From the NCBI GenBank assembly GCA_964601895.1, contig CAZROT010000014.1:1-55305 (forward strand): a stretch of 55,305 nt of DNA. Reading direction: 5' to 3'. The DNA comes from CAZROT01 sp964601895 (GTDB taxonomy: Bacteria > Pseudomonadota > Gammaproteobacteria > Enterobacterales > Enterobacteriaceae). The notes under the pieces were generated by a model. The model saw only the letters and a program-made list of their open reading frames with translations. It had not been told where the DNA came from and ran no database searches. Shown in pieces: positions 37,483-45,866 of the stretch (position 1 is its first letter; the number at the start of each line of letters is the position of its first letter). The translations under genes were made by a program, and so were the position numbers.

Positions 37483-37909
37483 GTACCTCTTCCCTGTTAT
37501 CGTCATCACTGCTGCAGTCTTTTTCTGTCATACGCTGTATATCATTTTTTACCGCATTAGTTACCAGATTAGACATTTTCATACCTTCCAGTAACGAGTT
37601 ATCATAAACAAAGGTTAATGCCGGCACGACGCGTAAACGCATCGCCTTACCCAATAAGATACGAATAAAACCTGAAGCTTCCTGTAATACTTTAATACCT
37701 TTTTCTATCGTATCCCTGTCAGGGTTTTCAGTTAATACATTCAGGAAAGTAACAAAAACTTTACCGTAAGATAAATCAGGTGATAGTACTACTCCGGAAA
37801 CAGTTGTCATACCGACACGAGGATCCTTCAGTTCACGTTGCAGAATAATTGCTATCGCTTTTTGCATTTCTTGTGAAATACGCTGAACACGACTGGATTC
37901 TTTTACCAT
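37454..37909 (-). CDS. rbfA: Ribosome-binding factor A
   Basis: KH-fold factor for late 30S maturation and cold adaptation. The body aligns with E. coli RbfA: RVQRISQEMQKAIAIILQRELKDPR, VFVTFLNVLTENPD, GIKVLQEASGFIRILLGKAMRLRVVPALTFVYDNSLLEGMKMSNLV. The start at 37909 has GGAG eight bases upstream and aligns with the family. The C-terminal tail (about 20 extra residues, ending in GASMSAWS) runs into truB and is unlike E. coli (151 against 133 residues). Confidence 0.94.
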   Translation of the reverse strand: MVKESSRVQRISQEMQKAIAIILQRELKDPRVGMTTVSGVVLSPDLSYGKVFVTFLNVLTENPDRDTIEKGIKVLQEASGFIRILLGKAMRLRVVPALTFVYDNSLLEGMKMSNLVTNAVKNDIQRMTEKDCSSDDDNREEVHGASMSAWS

Positions 37910-37974
37910 AACAAATGCTCCAGAAAAATTTGGGGGCCTCTGGCCCCCAAGCACATATACAGTGGATTCGGCCG

Positions 37975-40584
37975 TCAGATAGTACGTTTTATCATGATAA
38001 TTTCAAATACTTCGATATTATCACCCACACGTACATCATTATAATTCTTAACACCGATACCACATTCAATACCATTACGAACTTCATTAACATCGTCTTT
38101 AAAACGACGCAAAGATTCTAATTCGCCTTCATAAATAACCACATTATCACGTAATACACGAATAGGGTTATTGCGCTTAATAATACCTTCAGTAACCATA
38201 CAGCCGGCAATAGCGCCAAATTTCGGCGATTTGAATACATCGCGAACTTCTGCCAGACCAATAATTTGTTGCTTATACTCAGGAGCCAGCATGCCACTCA
38301 TGGCTTGTTTTACTTCATCTATCAGGTTATAGATGACAGAATAGTAACGCAAATCGAGATTTTCTGACTCGACTACACGACGTGCTGAAGCTTCAGCACG
38401 TACGTTAAAGCCAAGGATAATCGCATTAGACGCTGCCGCCAGTGTTGCATCACTCTCTGTAATGCCTCCTACCCCAGAGCCTACAATCTTAACTTTAACT
38501 TCATTTGTCGACAGATTTTCCAGTGAATTACAAATTGCTTCACAGGACCCCTGGACATCGGACTTCAATACGATGTTCAGTTCAGCGCTCTCACCTTCAG
38601 CCATATTGGCAAACATGTTTTCCAGTTTAGATTTTTGCTGACGGGCAAGTTTAATCTCACGAAATTTACCCTGGCGATACAATGCTACTTCACGTGCTTT
38701 CTTTTCATCACGCACTACAGTGACTTCATCACCGGCCACAGGGACACTGGAGAGACCCAAAATTTCAACGGGAATGGATGGACCTGCAGAAGAAATTTCA
38801 CGACCCAACTCATCACGCATTGCACGTACCCGGCCATATTCAAATCCACAGAGCACAATATCGCCTTTGTTCATCGTACCTTCCTGCACCAGAACAGTTG
38901 CCACTGGGCCACGTCCTCTGTCCAGGAAAGATTCAATGACAACACCCGTCGCCATACCAGTACGTACCGCTTTTAGTTCCAGTACTTCCGCCTGCAACAA
39001 AATGGCATTTAACAGTTCATCAATTCCTGTACCTACTTTTGCTGAAACGTGAATAAATTGAGACTCTCCACCCCATTCTTCAGAAAGAATGCCATGCTGA
39101 GAAAGCTCATTTTTAATCCTGTCAGGATCAGATTCCGGTTTATCAATTTTATTCACTGCAACAACGACAGGTACTTTAGCCGCTTTAGCATGTTGAATAG
39201 CTTCAATAGTTTGCGGCATAACACCATCATCGGCAGCAACAACAAGTACAACAATATCCGTCGCCTTTGCACCTCTGGCGCGCATAGAAGTAAATGCAGC
39301 ATGTCCTGGTGTATCCAGAAAAGTCACCATGCCATTTTCGGTTTCAACATGATAAGCACCGATATGCTGAGTAATACCACCGGCTTCCCCAGCTGCAACC
39401 TTGGCAGAACGAATATAATCCAATAGAGAAGTTTTTCCGTGATCAACATGCCCCATAATAGTCACCACAGGTGCACGAGGCTCGGCAACAGCGCTACCGC
39501 CAGTATCACGATCGCTCATCAAAGCAGCTTCTAACTCATCTTCCCGACGCAAAATAACCTTATGGCCCATCTCTTCAGCAACCAGCTGTGCGGTTTCCTG
39601 ATCGATAACCTGATTAATGGTTGCCATAGCGCCGAGCTTCATCATGGCCTTAATAACCTGAGATCCTTTAATGGCCATTTTATTCGCCAGTTCAGATACC
39701 GTTACTGTTTCGCCAATAATGACATCACGGTTCACGGCAATGACAGGCTTATTAAAGCTCTGTTGTAAGGCACTTGGTTTACGCTTAGTTTTACGACCAA
39801 CAGCCCGAGCTTCTTCACGATCGGCTTTAGATTCAGAAAGCTTACTGCTTTTCTTCTGTCTGGTGGCCTTGCCTCCACGAGCACGACCACGACCGCCCTC
39901 TACCTTGGCATCATTTTCATCCTCAGCATCACGTGCATGCTTGGAGGTCGTAATATGATAATCTGAAAGTTCTGGTAGTGCGCTGGTGTCCTGCGCCCAT
40001 TTTTCTGCGTTCTCTTCCGCCATTTTACGGGCTTCTTCAACAACACGTTTAGCATCTTCTTCAAGCTTTCTACGCGTTTCTGCTTCTGCCTTGCGTCTTA
40101 ATTCAGCAGCTTCATTTTCACGGCGTGCTTTATCAATTTGAGCTTGTTTAGTTTTTTCATCAATATAGTGAATATTCACCTTTTCTTTTTTCACCACGTC
40201 AACAGGCTGAGGTTCAGCTTTTTTAGCGATGTCATCAGCTTTTTCTTCAGGTAATTTTTTCACTACTGGTTCAACATGCGGTTTTTTCTGGTTTTCTGCA
40301 GGCGTATTATAAGTTCGCTTTTTTCGAACCTCAATTTGTACGGCTTTACTTTTTCCGCCGGTACCTGAAATAGTTAAAACGCTGCGTGTTTTGCGTTGCA
40401 GCGTTAATTTATTAGCTGCACTACCACGTTCGTGATTCAAATACGCCAATAACTTTTCCTTTTCTTGCTGGGTTACTGAATCAACGTCAGTTTTTTTAAT
40501 TCCTGCTTCAGCAAACTGCTGTACCAGGTGATCAACAGAAGCCTGAATCTCTGCTGCCAGCGATTTTATCGTCACATCTGTCAT
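37975..40584 (-). CDS. infB: Translation initiation factor IF-2
   Basis: GTPase that places fMet-tRNA on the 30S subunit. The N-terminal subdomain starts MTDVTIKSLAAEIQASVDHLVQQF. A charged, coiled linker (KARRENEAAELRRKAEAETRRKLEED) follows and is shorter than in E. coli, giving 869 residues against 890. The G domain has GHVDHGKTSLLDYI, DTPGHAAFTSM and VNKIDKPESD; domains up to FEIIMIKRTI complete it. The start at 40584 is preceded by AGGAAGGG. It is downstream of nusA as in E. coli. Confidence 0.97.
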   Translation of the reverse strand: MTDVTIKSLAAEIQASVDHLVQQFAEAGIKKTDVDSVTQQEKEKLLAYLNHERGSAANKLTLQRKTRSVLTISGTGGKSKAVQIEVRKKRTYNTPAENQKKPHVEPVVKKLPEEKADDIAKKAEPQPVDVVKKEKVNIHYIDEKTKQAQIDKARRENEAAELRRKAEAETRRKLEEDAKRVVEEARKMAEENAEKWAQDTSALPELSDYHITTSKHARDAEDENDAKVEGGRGRARGGKATRQKKSSKLSESKADREEARAVGRKTKRKPSALQQSFNKPVIAVNRDVIIGETVTVSELANKMAIKGSQVIKAMMKLGAMATINQVIDQETAQLVAEEMGHKVILRREDELEAALMSDRDTGGSAVAEPRAPVVTIMGHVDHGKTSLLDYIRSAKVAAGEAGGITQHIGAYHVETENGMVTFLDTPGHAAFTSMRARGAKATDIVVLVVAADDGVMPQTIEAIQHAKAAKVPVVVAVNKIDKPESDPDRIKNELSQHGILSEEWGGESQFIHVSAKVGTGIDELLNAILLQAEVLELKAVRTGMATGVVIESFLDRGRGPVATVLVQEGTMNKGDIVLCGFEYGRVRAMRDELGREISSAGPSIPVEILGLSSVPVAGDEVTVVRDEKKAREVALYRQGKFREIKLARQQKSKLENMFANMAEGESAELNIVLKSDVQGSCEAICNSLENLSTNEVKVKIVGSGVGGITESDATLAAASNAIILGFNVRAEASARRVVESENLDLRYYSVIYNLIDEVKQAMSGMLAPEYKQQIIGLAEVRDVFKSPKFGAIAGCMVTEGIIKRNNPIRVLRDNVVIYEGELESLRRFKDDVNEVRNGIECGIGVKNYNDVRVGDNIEVFEIIMIKRTI

Positions 40585-40609
40585 ACTGTCCCTTCCTGCT
40601 ACAGTTTTC

Positions 40610-42097
40610 TTACGCTTTATCGCCAAACCAACAGATAGTTCGCGCAGCCATAATGAGTTTACCGGCCTGCTGGTTGCTCAGTCCGTCAATATCTGCAAGA
40701 TCATCAACACTCTGCTCGGCAAGTTCTTCCAACGTACATATTCCATGAGCGGCCAATTTAAATGCCATACTCTTCTCCAGATCAGGTAAATTAAGCAGAT
40801 CTTCAGAAGGTTTCGGGCCGTCAATATTTTTTTGCTGCGCTAAAGCCAGCGTAGTCAACGCAGATTTGGCTCGTTCACGCAATGTTTCAATAGTGTCTTT
40901 ATCAAAACCATCAATTTGTAAAAATTCCTTTGTGGGAACATAAGCCAATTCTTCTAAAGTTGAAAAACCTTCTTCGACTAAAACAGCTGCAAAATTTTCA
41001 TCGATATCAAGATAGCGCATAAAAGTTTCAATAGCAGCATGCGCTTCCGCCTGGTGCTTAGCTTTCAGATCATCCGTCGTCATAACATTCAGTTCCCAAC
41101 CACTCAACTGAGCTGCCAGACGTACATTTTGGCCATTACGGCCAATTGCCTGCGCTAAATTAGCAGCTTCAACGGCAACATCCATGGTGTGATTATCTTC
41201 ATCAACAACAATGGATGCGACATCTGCTGGTGCCATAGCATTAATCACAAATTGAACAGGATTATCATCCCATAACACAATATCAATACGTTCACCGCCC
41301 AGTTCACTGGATACTGCCTGAACACGTGCTCCTCTCATACCGACACAAGCCCCTACAGGATCGATGCGCTTATCATTGGTTTTAACCGCAATTTTAGCAC
41401 GCGATCCCGGATCACGGGCAGCCGCTTTAATCTCGATCAACTCTTCTCCAATTTCAGGAACTTCAATACGAAATAATTCGATCAACATTTCCGGACGAGA
41501 ACGGCTCACAAACAACTGCGCTCCACGGGCTTCCGGACGAATACTATATAAAACACCGCGGATACGATCTCCTGGACGAAAATTTTCGCGTGGTAACATA
41601 TCCTGACGACTAATCATAGCTTCCGCATTATGACCTAAATCAAGTACTACATTATCCTGATGCATTTTCTTAATTACGCCAGTAATGATTTCTCCCTCAT
41701 GCTGGCGAAATTGCTCAACAACCATCGCACGCTCTGCTTCGCGTACTTTTTGTACAATGACCTGTTTAGCGGTTTGCGTTGTAATACGGTCAAACGCTAC
41801 TGATTCAATTTGATCCTCAATGTAAGCACCAGGCTGAACAGTCGTATCTTCAAATTGGGCAGCTTCTAGCGTAATTTCACGAGTGGGTTGAGTGACTTCT
41901 TCCACAATCAACCAACGACGGAAAGTGTCAAAATCACCCGTTTTACGATCAATGCTGACACGTACTTCAATTTCCTGTTCGTATTTTTTCTTGGTTGCTG
42001 TTGCTAAAGCAGTTTCCAGAGCATCAAAAATTTTCTCTCTGGGAAGAGATTTTTCATTGGAAACCGCCTCTACAACAGCCAAAATCTCTTTGTTCAT
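40610..42097 (-). CDS. nusA: Transcription termination/antitermination factor NusA
   Basis: Binds RNA polymerase and regulates pausing, termination and antitermination. The 495 residues equal the E. coli length: N-terminal polymerase-binding domain (MNKEILAVVEAVSNEKSLPREK), S1 domain (EGEIITGVIKKMHQDNVVLDLG), KH1 (DPVGACVGMRGARVQAVSSELGGERID), KH2 (AIGRNGQNVRLAAQLSGWELNV) and two acidic repeats, ending AARTICWFGDKA. It lies between rimP and infB, in the usual operon. Confidence 0.97.
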   Translation of the reverse strand: MNKEILAVVEAVSNEKSLPREKIFDALETALATATKKKYEQEIEVRVSIDRKTGDFDTFRRWLIVEEVTQPTREITLEAAQFEDTTVQPGAYIEDQIESVAFDRITTQTAKQVIVQKVREAERAMVVEQFRQHEGEIITGVIKKMHQDNVVLDLGHNAEAMISRQDMLPRENFRPGDRIRGVLYSIRPEARGAQLFVSRSRPEMLIELFRIEVPEIGEELIEIKAAARDPGSRAKIAVKTNDKRIDPVGACVGMRGARVQAVSSELGGERIDIVLWDDNPVQFVINAMAPADVASIVVDEDNHTMDVAVEAANLAQAIGRNGQNVRLAAQLSGWELNVMTTDDLKAKHQAEAHAAIETFMRYLDIDENFAAVLVEEGFSTLEELAYVPTKEFLQIDGFDKDTIETLRERAKSALTTLALAQQKNIDGPKPSEDLLNLPDLEKSMAFKLAAHGICTLEELAEQSVDDLADIDGLSNQQAGKLIMAARTICWFGDKA

Positions 42098-42118
42098 CCT
42101 GGTAGCCTCATTCGAACT

Positions 42119-42574
42119 CTAAAATTGGGGTACTAAGTTCGCTTTTTCGATGTCGCTCAGTGCAAACATTTCATCTTTTCCATCATGAGTCATTATTGTA
42201 ATGATTTTGTTATCAACATTTTTAATAATACCCTGCCACTTGCGACGGTTCCGCACTGCGAGATGCAAAACCAGAATAACCTCATTGCCAATATATCTGC
42301 TATAGTGCTCAGCGGTAAACATGGGACGATCAAGGCCTGGAGAAGAGACTTCCAGGTGATATGCAACAGTAATCGGATCTTCAACATCCAATACTGCGCT
42401 GATTTGATAGCTAACATCAGCACAATCATCGGCAGTAATGCCACCTTCGGCATCAATATAAACTCGCAATATTGACTGGCGACCAGGGACAAATTTTATT
42501 CCCACCAGTTCATAGCCTGATGCTTCAACCGGCACTGTAATAAGCTCTGTCAATTTCTGTTCCAACCTGGACAA
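42119..42574 (-). CDS. rimP: Ribosome maturation factor RimP
   Basis: Needed for 30S subunit maturation. The 151 residues match E. coli RimP: LEQKLTELITVPVEASGYELVGIKF, DADDCADVSYQ-like region, VLDVEDPITVAYHLEVSSPGLDRPMFTAEHY and NRRKWQGIIK. The start is a TTG (MSRLEQKL) with a strong GGGAGGG five bases upstream; the nearby ATG at 42578 is in another frame. This rare start with a strong ribosome site may be a means of keeping translation modest. It opens the rimP-nusA-infB operon. Confidence 0.93.
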   Translation of the reverse strand: MSRLEQKLTELITVPVEASGYELVGIKFVPGRQSILRVYIDAEGGITADDCADVSYQISAVLDVEDPITVAYHLEVSSPGLDRPMFTAEHYSRYIGNEVILVLHLAVRNRRKWQGIIKNVDNKIITIMTHDGKDEMFALSDIEKANLVPQF

Positions 42575-42592
42575 TCATCCCTCCCAGGGCAT

Positions 42593-42613
42593 AAAAAAAG
42601 GGCTTAATAGCCC
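42593..42613 (-). terminator. Terminator between tRNA-fMet and rimP
   Basis: On the minus strand a GGGCT/AGCCC stem with a four-base loop is followed by seven Ts. It lies between the tRNA-fMet gene and rimP, where E. coli metY also has a terminator that lets part of the transcripts into the nusA operon. Confidence 0.8.
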
Positions 42614-42764
42614 AGCGATTTATTACCAACTCAACAGCCATAATCTGGGTCATGATGTTACCAAACCCTGTTTACAACTTGTCACCCTGCAGTCATCACG
42701 CAAAACGAACGAACCAGGATAACACAACAGCAGCACCTTAAGGTAGCGATACACAAGGATATTT

Positions 42765-42841
42765 CGGTTGCGGGGGCCGGATTTGAACCGACGACCTTCG
42801 GGTTATGAGCCCAACGAGCTACCAGGCTGCTCCACCCCGCG
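42765..42841 (-). tRNA. metY: Initiator tRNA-fMet (CAT)
   Basis: The minus strand folds to a full cloverleaf nearly identical to E. coli tRNA-fMet. It has the initiator hallmarks: unpaired C1/A72 at the acceptor end, three G:C pairs below the anticodon loop CTCATAA, and the T-loop GGTTCAAATCC. C28 of E. coli is T here, giving a G-T wobble. The encoded 3' end reads ACCG rather than ACCA, so the terminal A must be restored by nucleotidyltransferase. It precedes rimP, the place of metY in E. coli. Confidence 0.95.
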
Positions 42842-42917
42842 TCTGATAAACGAGAAGAATCTTACGCCGAAAACAACCACAATACAACATAATACCAAAA
42901 ACCAGATTACTTAAATT

Positions 42918-43004
42918 TGGTACCGAGGACGGGATTTGAACCCGTAAACCCAATCGGGCACTACCACCTCAAGGTAGCGTGTCTACCAATTTCACCACCT
43001 CGGC
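42918..43004 (-). tRNA. leuU: tRNA-Leu (GAG)
   Basis: The 87-base gene starts GCCGAGGTGGTG and ends CCTCGGTACCA with encoded CCA. The long variable arm (class II) and anticodon GAG in CTTGAGG identify leucine. It matches E. coli leuU in place, next to secG. In E. coli argG lies between this gene and metY; here only 76 bases separate the tRNAs. Confidence 0.96.
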
Positions 43005-43072
43005 ACTCGTGAACTCAAAAACCATTACCTCGATGTTCTCAACAGTGAAAATCTGTTGAGCTCATTATCGCA

Positions 43073-43417
43073 TTATCGCGGGATATCACTAGCAGATTTT
43101 GATTCATCCGGTATCGCAGGCAACTTGCTGTTGTCAGACACTACCGGCTGCATAAGATTTTCCCATTCACTGCTTTTATCGCGATTACGATCACTACTCA
43201 TATTACCTAAAATCAAGCTTATAATAAAAAAAAGCGCTGCCAGAACAGCCGTCATGCGTGTCATGAAATTGCCAGAGCCACTCGATCCAAACAGCGTTGC
43301 TGAAGCACCCGCACCAAATGATGCACCCATATCTGCACCCTTGCCTTGCTGTAAGATAACTAACGCAATGAGTGACACAGCTACCAGAAAAAAAAGCACC
43401 AACAGCGCTTCATACAT
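43073..43417 (-). CDS. secG: Protein-export membrane protein SecG
   Basis: Accessory subunit of the SecYEG translocon. Two membrane helices (ALLVLFFLVAVSLIALVIL; AVLAALFFIISLILG) flank the conserved loop QQGKGADMGASFGAGASATLFGSSGSGNFMTRMT. The 114 residues end in SASDIPR, like E. coli SDIPN. It is upstream of leuU, as in E. coli; glmM is upstream after 155 bases. Confidence 0.96.
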   Translation of the reverse strand: MYEALLVLFFLVAVSLIALVILQQGKGADMGASFGAGASATLFGSSGSGNFMTRMTAVLAALFFIISLILGNMSSDRNRDKSSEWENLMQPVVSDNSKLPAIPDESKSASDIPR

Positions 43418-43572
43418 GCTACTACCTGTATCCTTTTTTAGATTTATTTACACAACACACACTAACGCACTACATTAGAACTTAGCTGAATCGGTGTGCA
43501 TACTAATCCAAAGCAGTTAATGCGCGCAAGGGTAATTTAGCTTTTATTAGCGTGCGCTCATTTTGAAAAAAT

Positions 43573-44925
43573 TTAAACCGTCACGCCTGAGCTATTAGCC
43601 TGTATTGCATCAACAATACGATATGCCAGGAGATTAACCAGCTTTTCATCTTCGCCTTCTACCATAACTCTAATTAATGGTTCTGTACCCGATCTACGTA
43701 ACAATACACGGCCACATCCTCCCAGTTCAGCTTCCACCTGCTGCGTCAACTGCTTTATCACTGGAGACTCCAATGGATTATGTTCACCAGAAAATCGTAC
43801 ATTGATCAACGTCTGGGGTAATAATTGCATATCATTAGATAATTCATACAAACTGCTATTGTTGCGTACCATAGCAGTAAGTACCTGCAAACCCGCAATG
43901 ATGCCATCACCTGTGGTTGTCTTATCAAGCAGGATAACATGCCCGGAATTTTCGGCACCAATATGCCAGCCATTTTCTTGCATTTTTTCCAAAACGTAAC
44001 GATCACCCACGTTAGTACGAATAAATGGAATTCCTGATTTTTTAAACGCTAATTCTAAACCCATATTACTCATAAAAGTACCAACAACACCGCCGTGCAA
44101 TTGATGCTGAATCATTTTATCACGAGCAATAATGTAAACGATTTGATCACCATCAACTTTATTGCCATGGTGATCCACCATAATTATACGATCCCCATCA
44201 CCATCAAATGCAAGGCCAACATCAGCTCCTTCAGCAAGCACACGCTTCTGCAAAAGGCGTACATCTGTTGCGCCACATTGCGCATTAATATTCATACCAT
44301 CAGGCTCACAGCCTATTGCAATAACACTGGCACCCAATTCACGTAATACACTGGGTGCAATATGGTAGGTAGCCCCGTTTGCACAATCGACGACAATTTT
44401 TAAACCATTTAAACTGATTTTTCCGGGAACAGAGCCTTTACAGAATTCTATATAACGCCCTGCAGCATCAACGATACGACTCGCTTTGCCTAGTTCAGAA
44501 GAGTCCACACAAGTCAATGGCTTTTGCATTTCAACTTCAATAGCTTCTTCAACCTCATCGGGCAATTTAGTACCATCCGTAGAAAAAAATTTAATACCAT
44601 TATCATAGAAAGGATTATGAGAAGCAGAAATTACAATACCGGCTTCAGCACGAAAAGTTCTTGTCAAATAAGCAATGGCAGGTGTCGGCATCGGCCCGGT
44701 AAAAGCAGCAGATAAACCAGCCGCTGCGAGGCCTGCTTCAAGTGCTGATTCAAGCATATAACCGGAAATACGCGTATCCTTACCAATAATAATCTTACGT
44801 GAACCATGGCGTGCCAGAACTTTCCCGGCCGCCCAGCCAAGTTTCAGCACAAAATCAGGAGTAATGGGACTGTTACCTACCCTGCCACGAATACCATCTG
44901 TACCAAAGTAATTACGGCCAGTCAT
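43573..44925 (-). CDS. glmM: Phosphoglucosamine mutase
   Basis: Converts glucosamine-6-phosphate to glucosamine-1-phosphate for UDP-GlcNAc, feeding peptidoglycan and lipid A. The active-site phosphoserine is in GIVISASHNPFYDNGIKFF, the metal loop is AFDGDGDRIIMVD, and the phosphate-binding loop is LLRRSGTEPLIRVMVEG. It starts NYFGTDGIRGRVG. Length 450 (E. coli 445). Its start overlaps the folP end by 14 bases, as a coupled pair. Confidence 0.97.
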   Translation of the reverse strand: MTGRNYFGTDGIRGRVGNSPITPDFVLKLGWAAGKVLARHGSRKIIIGKDTRISGYMLESALEAGLAAAGLSAAFTGPMPTPAIAYLTRTFRAEAGIVISASHNPFYDNGIKFFSTDGTKLPDEVEEAIEVEMQKPLTCVDSSELGKASRIVDAAGRYIEFCKGSVPGKISLNGLKIVVDCANGATYHIAPSVLRELGASVIAIGCEPDGMNINAQCGATDVRLLQKRVLAEGADVGLAFDGDGDRIIMVDHHGNKVDGDQIVYIIARDKMIQHQLHGGVVGTFMSNMGLELAFKKSGIPFIRTNVGDRYVLEKMQENGWHIGAENSGHVILLDKTTTGDGIIAGLQVLTAMVRNNSSLYELSNDMQLLPQTLINVRFSGEHNPLESPVIKQLTQQVEAELGGCGRVLLRRSGTEPLIRVMVEGEDEKLVNLLAYRIVDAIQANSSGVTV

Positions 44926-45766
44926 AATTTGCGTTTATCCTTGCTGAAAGTGTTGCTTCGACAATGCGCATAGCCTCAACGGTCTCTTTAACATCATGCG
45001 CTCTGATTATTTTCACACCCTGCATTGCAGCAATAACTGCACAGGCAACACTTCCTGTTACACGTTGCTCCGGTAGTGTATGCAGCAGCTGTCCGATCAT
45101 TGATTTACGTGACATACCTACCAGTAAGGGAACATCAAAATGATGAAATTTGTTTAAGTATGCAAGCAGTTTATAATTATGAAACAAATTCTTACCAAAA
45201 CCGAACCCTGGATCGAGTATCAATTGATTTTTTTTCATCCCTGCTGCAATACAGCGATCAATATTTTGTTGAAAAAAAATCGTAATATCAGCAATCACAT
45301 CAAGATAATTGGGGGACTGTTGCATATTTTCAGGTTGCCCTTGCATATGCACTAAACAAACTGGCAAGCCACTGGAGATAGCAGCATCAAGTGCGCCAGG
45401 TTGCTGTAATGCGCGCACATCGTTAATTAAATGCACGCCCGCTTTTACCGCCTCAGTGATAACTAAAGCCCTGGATGTATCCACCGATAACCAGATATCA
45501 AAACGTTTTTTCAGTGCTTCAATGACAGGAATAACACGATCGATTTCTTCCTGCTCACTCACGGGAGCAGCACCAGGACGAGTAGATTCGCCACCAATAT
45601 CTATCATATCAGCACCTGATGCTATCATCGTCTGCACATGCTGCAAGGCTCTGTCAACGTTATTATACCGTCCACCATCAGAAAAAGAATCCGGCGTAAC
45701 ATTAAGAATACCCATCACACGTGGAACAGACAGATCTAACGTTAAGTTTCTGGCCATTAATTGCAT
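44912..45766 (-). CDS. folP: Dihydropteroate synthase
   Basis: Joins p-aminobenzoate to hydroxymethyl-dihydropterin diphosphate in folate synthesis; the sulfonamide target. Signatures are VMGILNVTPDSFSDGG, DIGGESTRPGAAPVS, SVDTSRALV, LINDVRALQQPGALDA, LDPGFGFGKNLFHNYKLL and LVGMSRKSMIG, with IIRAHDVKETVEAMRI at the end. The 284 residues equal the family length. Unlike in E. coli, a strong terminator separates it from ftsH, so it should have its own promoter or rely on read-through. Confidence 0.96.
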   Translation of the reverse strand: MQLMARNLTLDLSVPRVMGILNVTPDSFSDGGRYNNVDRALQHVQTMIASGADMIDIGGESTRPGAAPVSEQEEIDRVIPVIEALKKRFDIWLSVDTSRALVITEAVKAGVHLINDVRALQQPGALDAAISSGLPVCLVHMQGQPENMQQSPNYLDVIADITIFFQQNIDRCIAAGMKKNQLILDPGFGFGKNLFHNYKLLAYLNKFHHFDVPLLVGMSRKSMIGQLLHTLPEQRVTGSVACAVIAAMQGVKIIRAHDVKETVEAMRIVEATLSARINANYDWP

Positions 45767-45797
45767 AGAGCCTGTTCCTTAAAAAAGACTATTCCAT

Positions 45798-45821
45798 AAA
45801 AAACCCCAAGCAAGCTTGGGG
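45798..45821 (-). terminator. Rho-independent terminator after ftsH
   Basis: On the minus strand a seven-base stem CCCCAAG/CTTGGGG with a four-base loop is followed by six Ts. It lies 45 bases past the ftsH stop and about 30 bases before folP. Confidence 0.88.
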
Positions 45822-45866
45822 TAAGTAACTCACTGAATAATGCTGAATAATAATACTACTGCCACT

